A stretch of DNA of 19,672 nt from Alphaproteobacteria bacterium. GTDB lineage: Bacteria > Pseudomonadota > Alphaproteobacteria > Sphingomonadales > Sphingomonadaceae. The translations under genes and the position numbers were made by a program. The stretch covers positions 1 to 19,672 of the forward strand of contig JAHJSJ010000305.1 of the NCBI GenBank assembly GCA_018830415.1. Reading direction: 5' to 3'. The notes under the pieces were generated by a model. The model ran no database searches. It worked only from the letters and a program-made list of their open reading frames with translations, and had not been told where the DNA came from. Positions 8,158-15,063 of the stretch are shown here, piece by piece (within the stretch, counting starts at the first letter, position 1; the number at the start of each line of letters is the position of its first letter).

Positions 8158-9210
8158 TCAGCTCCTCGAAAATGGGCAAAGCGGGGCACCGCGACGCAGC
8201 CTCGACACTTCATAAGTGCCCCGGCGGACGTGCAGGACTGGATCGTCCGAAAGATCGATACCTTCCACCACCCGGCACGGATTGAAGCTCAGATGCTCAT
8301 TGTTCAGCCATTGGTCTTCGGCAATTTTCTCGACCGACAGGGTGCCCATAAACACGCGCCGCCGATGGAACGACCAGGCCCTGGCGCAGTTGTTCAGATC
8401 GTCACCGGCTTCGCCGATAGCCATCATCAACGAAAATTTCGCCGGCCCGTTTTGCAACCGGCGGCCAAGCTCACCGCTTAAAAAGTCATCCTCGATCGGG
8501 TCAGAATCTTTTTTGTTCAGAACCCCGATCGTTGGTTCCCAACTGAAGCGGACCCAGCGCCGCGTACCATCATCTCCTGTCACGACAAAAGTGTGGACCG
8601 CATGATAGGGCTGGCGCGCAAAGCTGAACGGGACGCCGATCGCGAAATCCTGGAATACAGAGAGTTGGGCGAATTCATGCTTGTTGGCATATGTCGTGCC
8701 GCCAGGGATCGGACTGATGGTTTCTCCCGGATAGGGATTGCGCCTTGGCACCTGGAGCTTGAGCAACTGGGTGAATTTCTTCCACGGCGATTCGCGCTGA
8801 TAGCGCTGCGGATAGACAGCCAAGGAAAAGGCCAGAGTGTCCTCTTTGGTCGGCGCGAAAAACTCGGGCAAATTCATGGTCAGCATATCGGCGGCGACTT
8901 CCTGACCCTTTCCATCCTTGCCCAAGTGGAAGCGGATCGCCATGCCGCGCAAATCCGACCAGCCATCGCGCTGGGTCGCGCTGCCCGAACCGTTCGAGAA
9001 GCGGATCGTGACGGGGACGGGATCTTTAGCCGATGTCCGCTGGAAATGGCCGGCCTTGCAGAATTGGCTGGCAACGTCCGAGGCGACGAAGCTGCCTGAG
9101 GCGCCAATGCCGATGGTGTGCACGGGGCGCTTCTTGTCTTCCTTTGCAGGTCCGTCCGGCCGCTTCAATGCGTCGACCAACTGTTCGTAAAAGTTCGACT
9201 CGTCGTTCAC
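8158..9210 (-). CDS. Catalase-like heme protein (small SrpA-type catalase family)
   Basis: A 350-residue member of the catalase superfamily, much shorter than typical 480-750-residue catalases, resembling the SrpA-type minimal catalases. Visible features: VHTIGIGASGSF with distal H31; VPVTIRFSNGSG and DLRGMAIRFHL, matching catalase RFS...DxRGfAxKF; MNLPEFF with N113 at the usual distal asparagine position; and C-terminal RRGTY, which fits the RxxxY spacing of the proximal heme tyrosine (R329, Y333). No signal peptide, so probably cytoplasmic. Such proteins may act as peroxidases or on lipid peroxides instead of true catalase turnover. First gene of the operon; it starts at GTG with a run of eight G in the mRNA leader as the only ribosome-binding-like sequence. 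Stop and next start are five bases apart. Confidence 0.85.
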   Translation of the reverse strand: MNDESNFYEQLVDALKRPDGPAKEDKKRPVHTIGIGASGSFVASDVASQFCKAGHFQRTSAKDPVPVTIRFSNGSGSATQRDGWSDLRGMAIRFHLGKDGKGQEVAADMLTMNLPEFFAPTKEDTLAFSLAVYPQRYQRESPWKKFTQLLKLQVPRRNPYPGETISPIPGGTTYANKHEFAQLSVFQDFAIGVPFSFARQPYHAVHTFVVTGDDGTRRWVRFSWEPTIGVLNKKDSDPIEDDFLSGELGRRLQNGPAKFSLMMAIGEAGDDLNNCARAWSFHRRRVFMGTLSVEKIAEDQWLNNEHLSFNPCRVVEGIDLSDDPVLHVRRGTYEVSRLRRGAPLCPFSRS

Positions 9211-9216
9211 TTTACG

Positions 9217-9224
9217 CCCCCCCC
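9217..9224 (-). repeat. Eight-base C/G homopolymer before the catalase-like start
   Basis: Eight consecutive C on the plus strand, read as G8 in the mRNA, 6 to 14 bases before the GTG start at 9210. It occupies the ribosome-binding position. Tracts of this kind can vary in length by slippage; whether this one does is not known. Confidence 0.5.
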
Positions 9225-9317
9225 ACTATCAAGTGACGCATCGCCCCAATCAGCGCAACCCTGCCTCATTTTTTTACAGCTGAAACGCCGCAGGTTTTCT
9301 AAAGGCGGTAATGTTTT

Positions 9318-9346
9318 AGGGGCTGACATAGATAGGGTTATTTGGA
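9318..9346. repeat. Candidate terminal inverted repeat of the IS1595-family remnant
   Basis: The sequence starting GGGGCTGACATAGATAGGG lies immediately outside the transposase stop codon. IS1595-family ends commonly begin with GGGGCTG-like sequence (from memory), and the position is right for the element's terminus. No matching partner was found to the right, consistent with a truncated element. Confidence 0.4.
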
Positions 9347-9589
9347 TTACTTGAACCACCAGCGCGCCAGTGTGCTCTGCATACGCCCGATGGGGCGGTA
9401 GTTGAATCGCCATTCGCACTCTTTGATGAACAGGTGGAAGTGCTGGTGCGGGATGCCGTTGTAGCCGCGCAAGCGGCGCTTGGCCTGGTTCCAGAAGTTC
9501 TCGATTCCGTTGATGTGGTTGCGCTGGTCGGCGAACAGCTTGGAGTGCCTGACCCCAGGGGGCGGGTGTTCCAGGCGCGAAAGACTGCG
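9347..9589 (-). pseudogene. IS1595-family (ISXO2-like) transposase C-terminal remnant
   Basis: Translating the minus strand backwards from a TAA at 9347-9349 gives 80 codons before an in-frame stop at 9590-9592. The peptide contains NHINGIENFWNQAKRRL, GYNGIPHQHFHLFIKECEWR and a tail STLARWWFK, the characteristic C-terminus of IS1595-family transposases, including the conserved asparagine/glutamate of the DDN/DDE catalytic end (GIENFW). The N-terminal zinc-ribbon and the first catalytic residues are missing, so the gene is truncated at its 5' side. The break lies between here and the tRNA-Val gene. Confident as a family call; the exact break point is uncertain. Confidence 0.85.
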
Positions 9590-9748
9590 TTAAAATCCGC
9601 CAACCTTGCTCGTCGTCGCAGGCAGCAAGCAAGTCTCCCCAACTGCTGGCTGCATCGCAGAGGCCCCCCAGAGGCCCCAGAAGTCCAAGATTGGCATAAT
9701 TGGCCGAGCGACTATCGGCAATTTCGAGCCTTAAGTCACTGTTGTCTG
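9590..9748. other. Segment between IS1595 remnant and tRNA-Val 3' end
   Basis: No gene recognised. A minus-strand frame reads through this segment and into the tRNA, giving peptide such as GGLCDAASSWGDLL, but it has no start of its own and no known family. It directly abuts the 3' end of the tRNA, the usual insertion point for integrative elements, but I found no duplicate of the tRNA 3' end within the window. Confidence 0.4.
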
Positions 9749-9824
9749 TGGTGGGCGCTGACGGGCTCGAACCGCCGACCCTCTCGGTGTAAACGAGATG
9801 CTCTACCAACTGAGCTAAGCGCCC
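9749..9824 (-). tRNA. tRNA-Val (anticodon UAC)
   Basis: A 76-base cloverleaf can be drawn by eye. The acceptor stem GGGCGCT pairs with AGCGCCC, followed by discriminator A and an encoded CCA. The D-arm is GCTC-AGTTGGTA-GAGC. The anticodon stem TCTCG/CGAGA closes the loop TTTACAC with anticodon TAC. The T-arm contains GGTTCGAGCCC. TAC at positions 34-36 reads valine codons. It lies between the IS1595 remnant and the divergently oriented asparaginase gene. Confidence 0.96.
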
Positions 9825-9911
9825 CACGACGTGGTTGCGCTCTCTAACGCGCCGCGGCGCAAATGCAATTGCCTTGTGGCGCAGCGCGGCGGGGGTGGCT
9901 AGGGCAGCGGC

Positions 9912-10898
9912 ATGAAACGCGCTCGAATTCTCGTTCTTGGCACCGGCGGCACGATTGCCGGCGCTGCGGTAAGCGCCACAAGCGCGGCCTATCAGCCCGG
10001 CGGGCTGTCGCTTGATGCAATGCTGGGAAATCTTGCCGGGCTGGATCTGGCAGCCGACCTGATCCCTCAGGAGGTTGCGCAGATCGGCTCGCAAGATATC
10101 GGCTGGCCGCAGTGGCAGGCGCTGCACGCGGCCTGTGCGGGCGCGCTGGTCGATCCGTCGGTGACCGGCGTGATCATCACCCACGGGACGGATACCGCTG
10201 AGGAGACCGCCTTCCTGCTCGACCTCACGCTGCCTGCGGGCAAGCCGATCGTGCTGGTCGGCGCGATGCGGCCCGCCGATGCGGTCGGGGCGGACGGGAT
10301 GCGCAATTTCGCCAATGCGGTGCGGGTGGTGAGCGACCCGGCGGCGTGTGGCCGAGGCGTGTTGTTGGTTATGGGCGATGCGGTGCTGGCCGCGCGCGAT
10401 GCCCGCAAGGCTGCGACGTCGAGCATCGATGCGTTCAAAAGCTTTCCGCGCGGGGCGATTGCGCGCGTTACCCCGGCGCGCCTCGACTGGTTCGGCCCGC
10501 CGCACCGGGTGGGATGGGCCGCGCGCTATCCTTGGCCCGCAGCCCTGCCGCGCGTCGCGATCCTGACCGCAGGCGCGGGGATGGACGAACAGCCGGTCGC
10601 AGCGCTGCTCGGCATCGGGTGCAAGGGCATGGTGCTCGCCGGAATGGGGCAGGGCAACGCCCCCGCCTGCGTGATCGCCGCATTGGCCGAAGCGGCGGCG
10701 TCAGGCGTGCCGGTGGTGCGCGCGACCCGCGTCGATGAAGGCATCGTCGATCGCAATGTCGAGGTGGACGACGACGCACTCGGCCTGGTGGCGGCGAGGG
10801 CGCTCGGCCCGGCCAAGGCACGGGTGCTGCTGATGGTGCTGATCGCCAACGGGATTACGGATGCAGGCGCGATACAGGCGGCGTTTGATGCGGGGTGA
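9912..10898 (+). CDS. L-asparaginase (bacterial type I/II family)
   Basis: Predicted asparagine amidohydrolase of 328 residues producing aspartate and ammonia. The first catalytic motif is TGGTIAG with nucleophile T14, the flexible-loop tyrosine is Y27 and the second motif is HGTDTAEET (T93, D94). GAMRPADAVGADG (118-130) is the next conserved block. There is no signal peptide, so a cytoplasmic enzyme is likely. The ATG at 9912 has only a weak AGGG upstream. It is monocistronic, diverging from the tRNA and followed by a REP-rich gap. The N-terminal domain fits the family closely; affinity class and glutaminase side activity cannot be decided from sequence. Confidence 0.93.
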   Translation: MKRARILVLGTGGTIAGAAVSATSAAYQPGGLSLDAMLGNLAGLDLAADLIPQEVAQIGSQDIGWPQWQALHAACAGALVDPSVTGVIITHGTDTAEETAFLLDLTLPAGKPIVLVGAMRPADAVGADGMRNFANAVRVVSDPAACGRGVLLVMGDAVLAARDARKAATSSIDAFKSFPRGAIARVTPARLDWFGPPHRVGWAARYPWPAALPRVAILTAGAGMDEQPVAALLGIGCKGMVLAGMGQGNAPACVIAALAEAAASGVPVVRATRVDEGIVDRNVEVDDDALGLVAARALGPAKARVLLMVLIANGITDAGAIQAAFDAG

Positions 10899-10906
10899 GG
10901 CAAGAT

Positions 10907-10984
10907 GTGAGTCCCCGCGCAGGCGGGGATCTCATGCAGCCTTGCGCCAGGCCGAACGAGACCCCCGCCTGCGCGGGGGCTCAC
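10907..10984. repeat. REP-like inverted pair, family 1
   Basis: Unit one (10907-10935) has the hairpin CCCCGC-gcag-GCGGGG. Unit two (about 10958-10984) reads nearly as its reverse complement, with hairpin CCCCCGC-ctgc-GCGGGGG, flanked by GAGA and CTCAC. The two are separated by about 20 bases in a BIME-like head-to-head layout. A related unit lies inside fmt. Confidence 0.8.
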
Positions 10985-11072
10985 AGTCAAGTTTGCAATC
11001 AGACGGTGGCGGCTCTGCTACGATTTTGGCTGAAAACTGCCGTTCGGCAAACGAGCCCGGAACTGACATCAC

Positions 11073-11100
11073 CGTCACCCCGCCCTTCGCCGGGATGACG
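11073..11100. repeat. REP-like palindrome, family 2 (single unit)
   Basis: CGTCACCCCG at one end and CGGGATGACG at the other form an imperfect palindrome with CTTCG in the middle. The same motif recurs at 13299-13378 and 16222-16250. Confidence 0.75.
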
Positions 11101-11200
11101 ATGGACGGCAAAATCCACCCACTTGCGGCCATACGAGTCGGGCGGGCCGATCGCCAAAATTGGTCGTGTGGCGGGGCCGGGCACAGCAACATCCCACCCG

Positions 11201-11290
11201 TCGCCCCGTGCATGACACGGGGCTTGGCTGTCTTGGACGCGGGCACAGAAACCGAAGAAACCTAACCCCGTGTCAAGCACGGGCGACGAT
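11201..11290. repeat. REP-like inverted pair, family 3
   Basis: CCCCGTG-catga-CACGGGG at 11204-11222, preceded by CGTCG, and the inverted unit CCCCGTG-tcaag-CACGGG at 11266-11283 followed by CGACGA. The units are reverse complements with one or two differences and about 43 bases between them. Confidence 0.78.
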
Positions 11291-11309
11291 GGAGGGCGGG
11301 GGAGACCCC

Positions 11310-12422
11310 TCACCCCCAGGGCGTGACCAGATATTTCTCGCCGGTTTTCATCTGGCGGTAATCGCAGATCGCGTCCTTCTCCAGCATTCCTTCGAGCGTC
11401 ACCTTGGCCTTGTAATGCGAAGCAAAGGTGGTGGTGAGGTTGGCTTGCACCCGGCCGCGCATCCGCACCACGGTTTCCATGCCCACGCGCTGCAGGAACG
11501 GGGTCAGCAGCCAGCCCGCGATGCTCCATTGCAGCCCGTAGGACGGCGTCAGGATGGTCGGCGACAGGTCGAGCCGCCCGTACATGTACATCTTCTTGTC
11601 CTGGTTCGAACCATAGCGCGAAAACTCGCTCATCTGGGATGCCGCGACCTGTTCCATCGCCTTCAGCACGCCGTCAGACGCCTGCCCGCCGCCAATCGGA
11701 TCAAAGCCGAGGAACGCGCCGGTTTCCTTGATCGCGGCGCGCAGGTCGGCCATGTAGGTCGGGGCTGACGAGTTCACCACATATTGCGCGCCCTGCGATT
11801 TCAGCAGCTCGGCCTGTTCGTCCTTGCGCACGATATTGACCAGCTTCATCCCGTCCTCGATGCAGATGCGGTTGAGCATCTGGCCAAGGTTCGATGCGGC
11901 GGCGAGATGGATGATCGCCGAATGGCCTTCCAGCTTCGCGGTTTCGACAAACGCCAGCGCGGTCATCGGGTTGACGAAGCTTGACGCGCCCGCTTCGCAC
12001 GAATTGTCGCCTAGCGGCAGGCACATCATCGCATCGGCAATCGCATATTGGCTGAATGCGGTGCCCGGAACGCAGGCGACGCGCGTTCCCATCAGCGCCT
12101 TGGCCATGTCGGAATCACCGCAAGCAATCACCGTGCCCGCGCCTTCGTTGCCCGCAGGCAGACGCTGACCGTGGCGGCCTTTCTGGCCCGACAGGAACGG
12201 TTCGGGCATGGTCGCGACGACCTTGCCGGGGGAATATTCCGCCGTCTCGAAATCGGCCGCACTGGTCAGCAGCGCAAGATCAGACGGGTTGATCGGCGCG
12301 GCTTCCATCTTCACCAGCACCTGATTGCCGGTCGGCGCGGGGAAGGTGCCTTGCGCCACTTCGAGCGTCAGTTTGCCGTCGGCGGTGAGGGTGGTGAAAA
12401 GCTGTTTTCCGGTGGTGGTCAT
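11310..12422 (-). CDS. MDR-superfamily oxidoreductase (zinc-independent, quinone-oxidoreductase-like)
   Basis: A 370-residue medium-chain dehydrogenase/reductase. The N-terminal GroES-like half shows VKMEAAPINPSDLALL (38-52) and GNEGAGTV (91-98); the Rossmann half has NPMTALAF (151-158) and HLAAASNLGQ (172-181), where the AAxxxxG segment replaces the zinc-enzyme pattern. The cysteine set typical of zinc alcohol dehydrogenases is absent, so an NADPH-dependent quinone or enoyl reductase type is more likely than a classical alcohol dehydrogenase. The ATG at 12422 has GAGGAA 8-13 bases upstream. It lies downstream of truA on the same strand but a REP pair intervenes. The substrate is unknown. Confidence 0.87.
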   Translation of the reverse strand: MTTTGKQLFTTLTADGKLTLEVAQGTFPAPTGNQVLVKMEAAPINPSDLALLTSAADFETAEYSPGKVVATMPEPFLSGQKGRHGQRLPAGNEGAGTVIACGDSDMAKALMGTRVACVPGTAFSQYAIADAMMCLPLGDNSCEAGASSFVNPMTALAFVETAKLEGHSAIIHLAAASNLGQMLNRICIEDGMKLVNIVRKDEQAELLKSQGAQYVVNSSAPTYMADLRAAIKETGAFLGFDPIGGGQASDGVLKAMEQVAASQMSEFSRYGSNQDKKMYMYGRLDLSPTILTPSYGLQWSIAGWLLTPFLQRVGMETVVRMRGRVQANLTTTFASHYKAKVTLEGMLEKDAICDYRQMKTGEKYLVTPWG

Positions 12423-12449
12423 GATCGTTCCTCGATTTCGTCAGTGCAT

Positions 12450-12528
12450 CGTCATTGCGAGGAGCCGTAGGCTCCGCGGCAATCCAGCAAGCGCGGGACT
12501 GGATTGCTTCGCTACGCTCGCAATGACG
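12450..12528. repeat. REP-like inverted repeat between truA and the MDR gene, family 4
   Basis: Outer arms CGTCATTGCGAG (12450-12461) and CTCGCAATGACG (12517-12528) are perfect reverse complements. Inner arms GCAATCCAG (12479-12487) and CTGGATTGC (12499-12507) also pair. The nested structure could fold into a long hairpin in the truA transcript. Confidence 0.82.
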
Positions 12529-12534
12529 GCATGG

Positions 12535-13284
12535 CTAGGGTGACGTTGGGTAAACCGCCGCAACAAAATACAGCCCATGTGGCGGCGCGTTCAGGCCCAA
12601 TGCGCCGCGATCCCGCGCGGCAAGGGCGGCGGCGAGGCGGGCTTCGTCCCATGTCCCGGTGCCCACCAGTTTGAGGCACCCGACCATGCTGCGCACCTGA
12701 TGATGCAGGAACGAACGCGCGGCGGCGTGGATGTGCACGTCCTCGCCAACCCGCTCAACGTCGAGCCGGTCGAGCGTCTTGACCGGATCAGCCGCCTGAC
12801 AATGGACCGATCGAAAGGTAGTGAAATCATGCCGCCCCACCAGCACCTGCGCGGCGGCATGCATCGCGTCTGCATCCAGCGGGGTCGCCACCTGCCACGC
12901 CCGATGGCGCTGCAAGGCGAGCGGCGCGCGGCGGTTGACGATGCGGTAGAGATAGCGCCTGCCTGTGCAGGAAAAGCGCGCGTGCCAATCGTCCGGCACA
13001 ATCTCGCAAGCTGTGACCGCAATCGGATCAGGCCGCAGGTGGGCATTCAGCGCCCCCATCAGCCGGAACGCGGTGATGTCTTTTTCAAGGTCGACATGGG
13101 ATCGCATTCCCAGCGCGTGCACCCCCGCATCGGTGCGCCCGGCGCTGTGAAGTGTTGCCTGTTCACCGGTGATGCGGGTGAGCGCGTCCTCGACCGCCTG
13201 CTGCACGCTCGGCCCGTTGGACTGACGTTGCAGCCCGTGGAACGGCGTGCCGTCAAATTCGAGGGTGAGCGCGAAGCGGATCAT
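12535..13284 (-). CDS. truA: tRNA pseudouridine synthase A
   Basis: Isomerises uridines 38-40 in the anticodon arm of tRNAs. The 249-residue length is standard. The catalytic motif SAGRTDAGVHA contains the nucleophile D52. Other family blocks are LEFDGTPFHGLQRQ (8-21), FSCTGRRYLYRI and SFLHHQVRSMVG. The ATG at 13284 has GAGA just upstream and the protein begins as expected for TruA. It lies downstream of fmt on the same strand, separated by 109 bases holding a REP pair, so cotranscription with fmt is possible. High certainty. Confidence 0.96.
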   Translation of the reverse strand: MIRFALTLEFDGTPFHGLQRQSNGPSVQQAVEDALTRITGEQATLHSAGRTDAGVHALGMRSHVDLEKDITAFRLMGALNAHLRPDPIAVTACEIVPDDWHARFSCTGRRYLYRIVNRRAPLALQRHRAWQVATPLDADAMHAAAQVLVGRHDFTTFRSVHCQAADPVKTLDRLDVERVGEDVHIHAAARSFLHHQVRSMVGCLKLVGTGTWDEARLAAALAARDRGALGLNAPPHGLYFVAAVYPTSP

Positions 13285-13298
13285 TCTCTGCGCTTTCC

Positions 13299-13378
13299 GT
13301 CACCCCGGCGCAGGCCGGGGCCCAGAGCGGCGGTGGCGTCGGTCTGGCTTCTGGACCCCGGCCTGCGTCGGGGTGACG
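13299..13378. repeat. REP-like inverted pair between fmt and truA, family 2
   Basis: Unit CGTCACCCCGGCGCAGGCC (from 13299) and its inverted partner ending CGGGGTGACG at 13378 are reverse complements with a single difference across about 25 bases, spaced by about 30 bases. They could fold in the fmt-truA message. Confidence 0.85.
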
Positions 13379-13393
13379 GGTGAGGTGCATGGC

Positions 13394-14335
13394 TCACGAA
13401 AGCACTGTTCCCGCCGCGACCGCCCGCCCGCGCAGGAACTCGGCGCGGTCGAGCACCGGCTTGCCTGCGCGTTGCAGCCGCAGCGGGCGGATCGCGCCTT
13501 CCCCGCAGGCGATGGTGAAATCATCGTTCAGCACCGCGCCAGATCGCGCGCGCCTTGCGTCCCGCTCGAGATCCCCGCCTTCGCGGGGATTCGCTACGGC
13601 TTCGGCCAGCAGCAATTTCACCCGTTCTCCGGCTAACTCAAACCACGCGCCGGGGAACGGGGCAAGCCCGCGCACCTTGCGTTCGATCACTGCGGCAGGC
13701 TCGGCCCAGTCGATTTTCGCCTCGGCCTTGTCGATTTTCGGGGCGTAGATGGCGGCGCTGTCGTCCTGCGGTTCAGGGGCATAAGCGGCAAGATCGGCCA
13801 GCACCGCGACCATCGCATCGGCCCCCAAGGCGGCGAGTTCATCGGTCAGCTCGCCGGTGGTCTTGCGCGCCACGGGCACGCGCACCTTGTGCAGCATCGG
13901 CCCGGTATCCAGCCCGGCTTCCATCTGCATGATCGTAACGCCGGTCTCCGCATCGCCTGCCATTACCGCGCGGTGGATCGGCGCCGCCCCGCGCCAGCGG
14001 GGCAGCAGGCTGGCGTGGATGTTGAGGCAGCCATGCGCGGGGGCATCCAGCACCGCTTGCGGCAGAATCAACCCGTAAGCGGCAACCACCGCCACATCGG
14101 CGTTCAGCGCGGCAAACGCGGCCTGCTCCTCGGCGTGCTTCAGTGACACGGGCGATCGCACCATCAACCCCATGGCCTCAGCCGCGACCTGCACCGGCGA
14201 TGCGCGCAGCTGCTTGCCCCGGCCCGCAGCGCGCGGCGGCTGGGTATAGACGCAGGCAATATCATGCCCCGCCGCGTTCAGGGCTTGCAGGGCCGGAACC
14301 GCGAAATCGGGTGTTCCCATGAAAATGATGCGCAA
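13394..14335 (-). CDS. fmt: Methionyl-tRNA formyltransferase
   Basis: Transfers a formyl group from 10-formyltetrahydrofolate to initiator Met-tRNA. With the TTG start at 14335 the protein is 313 residues, close to the E. coli enzyme, and begins MRIIFMGTPDF. The catalytic set is N105 and H107 in GCLNIHASLLPRWRG and D143 in GLDTGPML. A frame extending to 14377 would add 14 residues encoded by a REP repeat and is rejected. Within the C-terminal tRNA-binding domain, residues 248-257 (ANPREGGDLE) are encoded by an in-frame REP-like palindrome. Only a weak GTGAG precedes the start. It is divergent from recR. The enzyme pairs functionally with Def, encoded nearby. Confidence 0.95.
   Translation of the reverse strand: MRIIFMGTPDFAVPALQALNAAGHDIACVYTQPPRAAGRGKQLRASPVQVAAEAMGLMVRSPVSLKHAEEQAAFAALNADVAVVAAYGLILPQAVLDAPAHGCLNIHASLLPRWRGAAPIHRAVMAGDAETGVTIMQMEAGLDTGPMLHKVRVPVARKTTGELTDELAALGADAMVAVLADLAAYAPEPQDDSAAIYAPKIDKAEAKIDWAEPAAVIERKVRGLAPFPGAWFELAGERVKLLLAEAVANPREGGDLERDARRARSGAVLNDDFTIACGEGAIRPLRLQRAGKPVLDRAEFLRGRAVAAGTVLS
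13568..13594. repeat. REP-like palindrome inside the fmt coding sequence, family 1
   Basis: ATCCCCGC (13571-13578), loop CTTC, GCGGGGAT (13583-13590): a perfect 8-bp stem flanked by GAG and TCGC. It matches the family 1 pair at 10907-10984 in stem, loop position and flanks. It is read in frame as part of Fmt. Confidence 0.82.
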
Positions 14336-14347
14336 CTCACAAACCCC

Positions 14348-14437
14348 GTTCAGGCTGAGCTTGTCGAAGCCCCGCACTTTCTTCTAGCCTGTCCCATAAA
14401 GAGCAGAACAGCCCTTCGACAAGCTCAGGGCGAGCGG
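14348..14437. repeat. REP-like inverted pair between fmt and recR, family 5
   Basis: CAGGCTGAGCTTGTCGAAG (in 14348-14372) and CTTCGACAAGCTCAGGGCG (in 14411-14437) are near-perfect reverse complements separated by about 40 bases. The repeat fills the divergent gap where both promoters must lie, so it may overlap them. Confidence 0.85.
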
Positions 14438-14450
14438 GTAGAGGAAAATC

Positions 14451-15047
14451 ATGGCCTCACAGGAAATCGAAGCTCTGAGTTCCGCGCTCGCCCGTCTGCC
14501 GGGTCTGGGGCCGCGTTCGGCGCGGCGGGCGGTGCTGTGGCTGGTCAAGCACCGCGAAACGGCGCTGCCCGCGCTGCTTGAGGCGTTGGCGGGGGTTGCG
14601 GAAACGCTGGTGGAATGCGCCACTTGCGGCAATGTCGATACCAGCGACCCCTGCGGCATCTGCACCGATCCGCGCCGCGATGCGCGCTCGCTCTGCGTGG
14701 TGGAGGAGGTGGCGGACGTCTGGGCGCTCGATCGTGCGCGGCTGTTTCCGGGGCGCTATCATGTGCTGGGCGGGCGGCTTTCGGCGCTTGACGGGATCGG
14801 GCCGGAGGATCTGGGCATCGCCAGCCTGCTCGCGCGGGTTGAGGGCGGCGGGGTGGACGAAGTGGTGCTCGCCATGAACGCCACCTTGGAAGGCCAGACC
14901 ACCGCGCATTACATCGCCGAGCGGCTGGAGGCCTTCCCGCTGCGGGTGACGCAGCTGGCCCACGGATTGCCGGTGGGAGGCGAGCTCGATTACCTCGACG
15001 AGGGCACGCTGGCGCAGGCATTGCGCGCGCGGCGGCCGGTGGGATGA
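14451..15047 (+). CDS. recR: Recombination mediator protein RecR
   Basis: Works with RecO, and RecF in some systems, to load RecA on SSB-coated gaps. At 198 residues it is of standard length. The helix-hairpin-helix is at LARLPGLGPRSARRAVLWLV (13-32), a C4 zinc finger uses C56, C59, C68 and C71, and the Toprim domain begins at LCVVEEVADVWAL (near 81) with LAMNATLEGQTTAHYI. The ATG has GAGG about 7 bases upstream. In related genomes recR is often followed by def on the same strand; here a minus-strand gene sits between them. Confidence 0.95.
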   Translation: MASQEIEALSSALARLPGLGPRSARRAVLWLVKHRETALPALLEALAGVAETLVECATCGNVDTSDPCGICTDPRRDARSLCVVEEVADVWALDRARLFPGRYHVLGGRLSALDGIGPEDLGIASLLARVEGGGVDEVVLAMNATLEGQTTAHYIAERLEAFPLRVTQLAHGLPVGGELDYLDEGTLAQALRARRPVG

Positions 15048-15063
15048 AGCGCCGCCGACCCGA

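Larger units (their letters stand above)
10899..11309. other. REP-rich convergent intergenic region
   Basis: No gene in these 411 bases. It separates the convergent asparaginase and MDR genes and contains five palindromic units described separately, from three sequence families. The hairpins could serve as bidirectional transcription stops or mRNA-stabilising ends, but none is followed by a clear T-tract. Confidence 0.6.

Noticed and set aside
9207..10505. Long 432-codon minus-strand frame
   Set aside because: It runs through the tRNA-Val gene (giving the familiar spurious tRNA translation), through the antisense of asparaginase and out of frame with the IS1595 remnant. No protein family matches.
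10907..11290. CRISPR-like repeat cluster
   Set aside because: The units are of different families, paired as inverted repeats with irregular spacing; no regular direct repeats with spacers and no cas genes.
14336..14377. N-terminal extension of Fmt
   Set aside because: The added residues GFDKLSLNG are the translation of the REP-like repeat; the TTG at 14335 gives the expected MRIIFMGTPDF.
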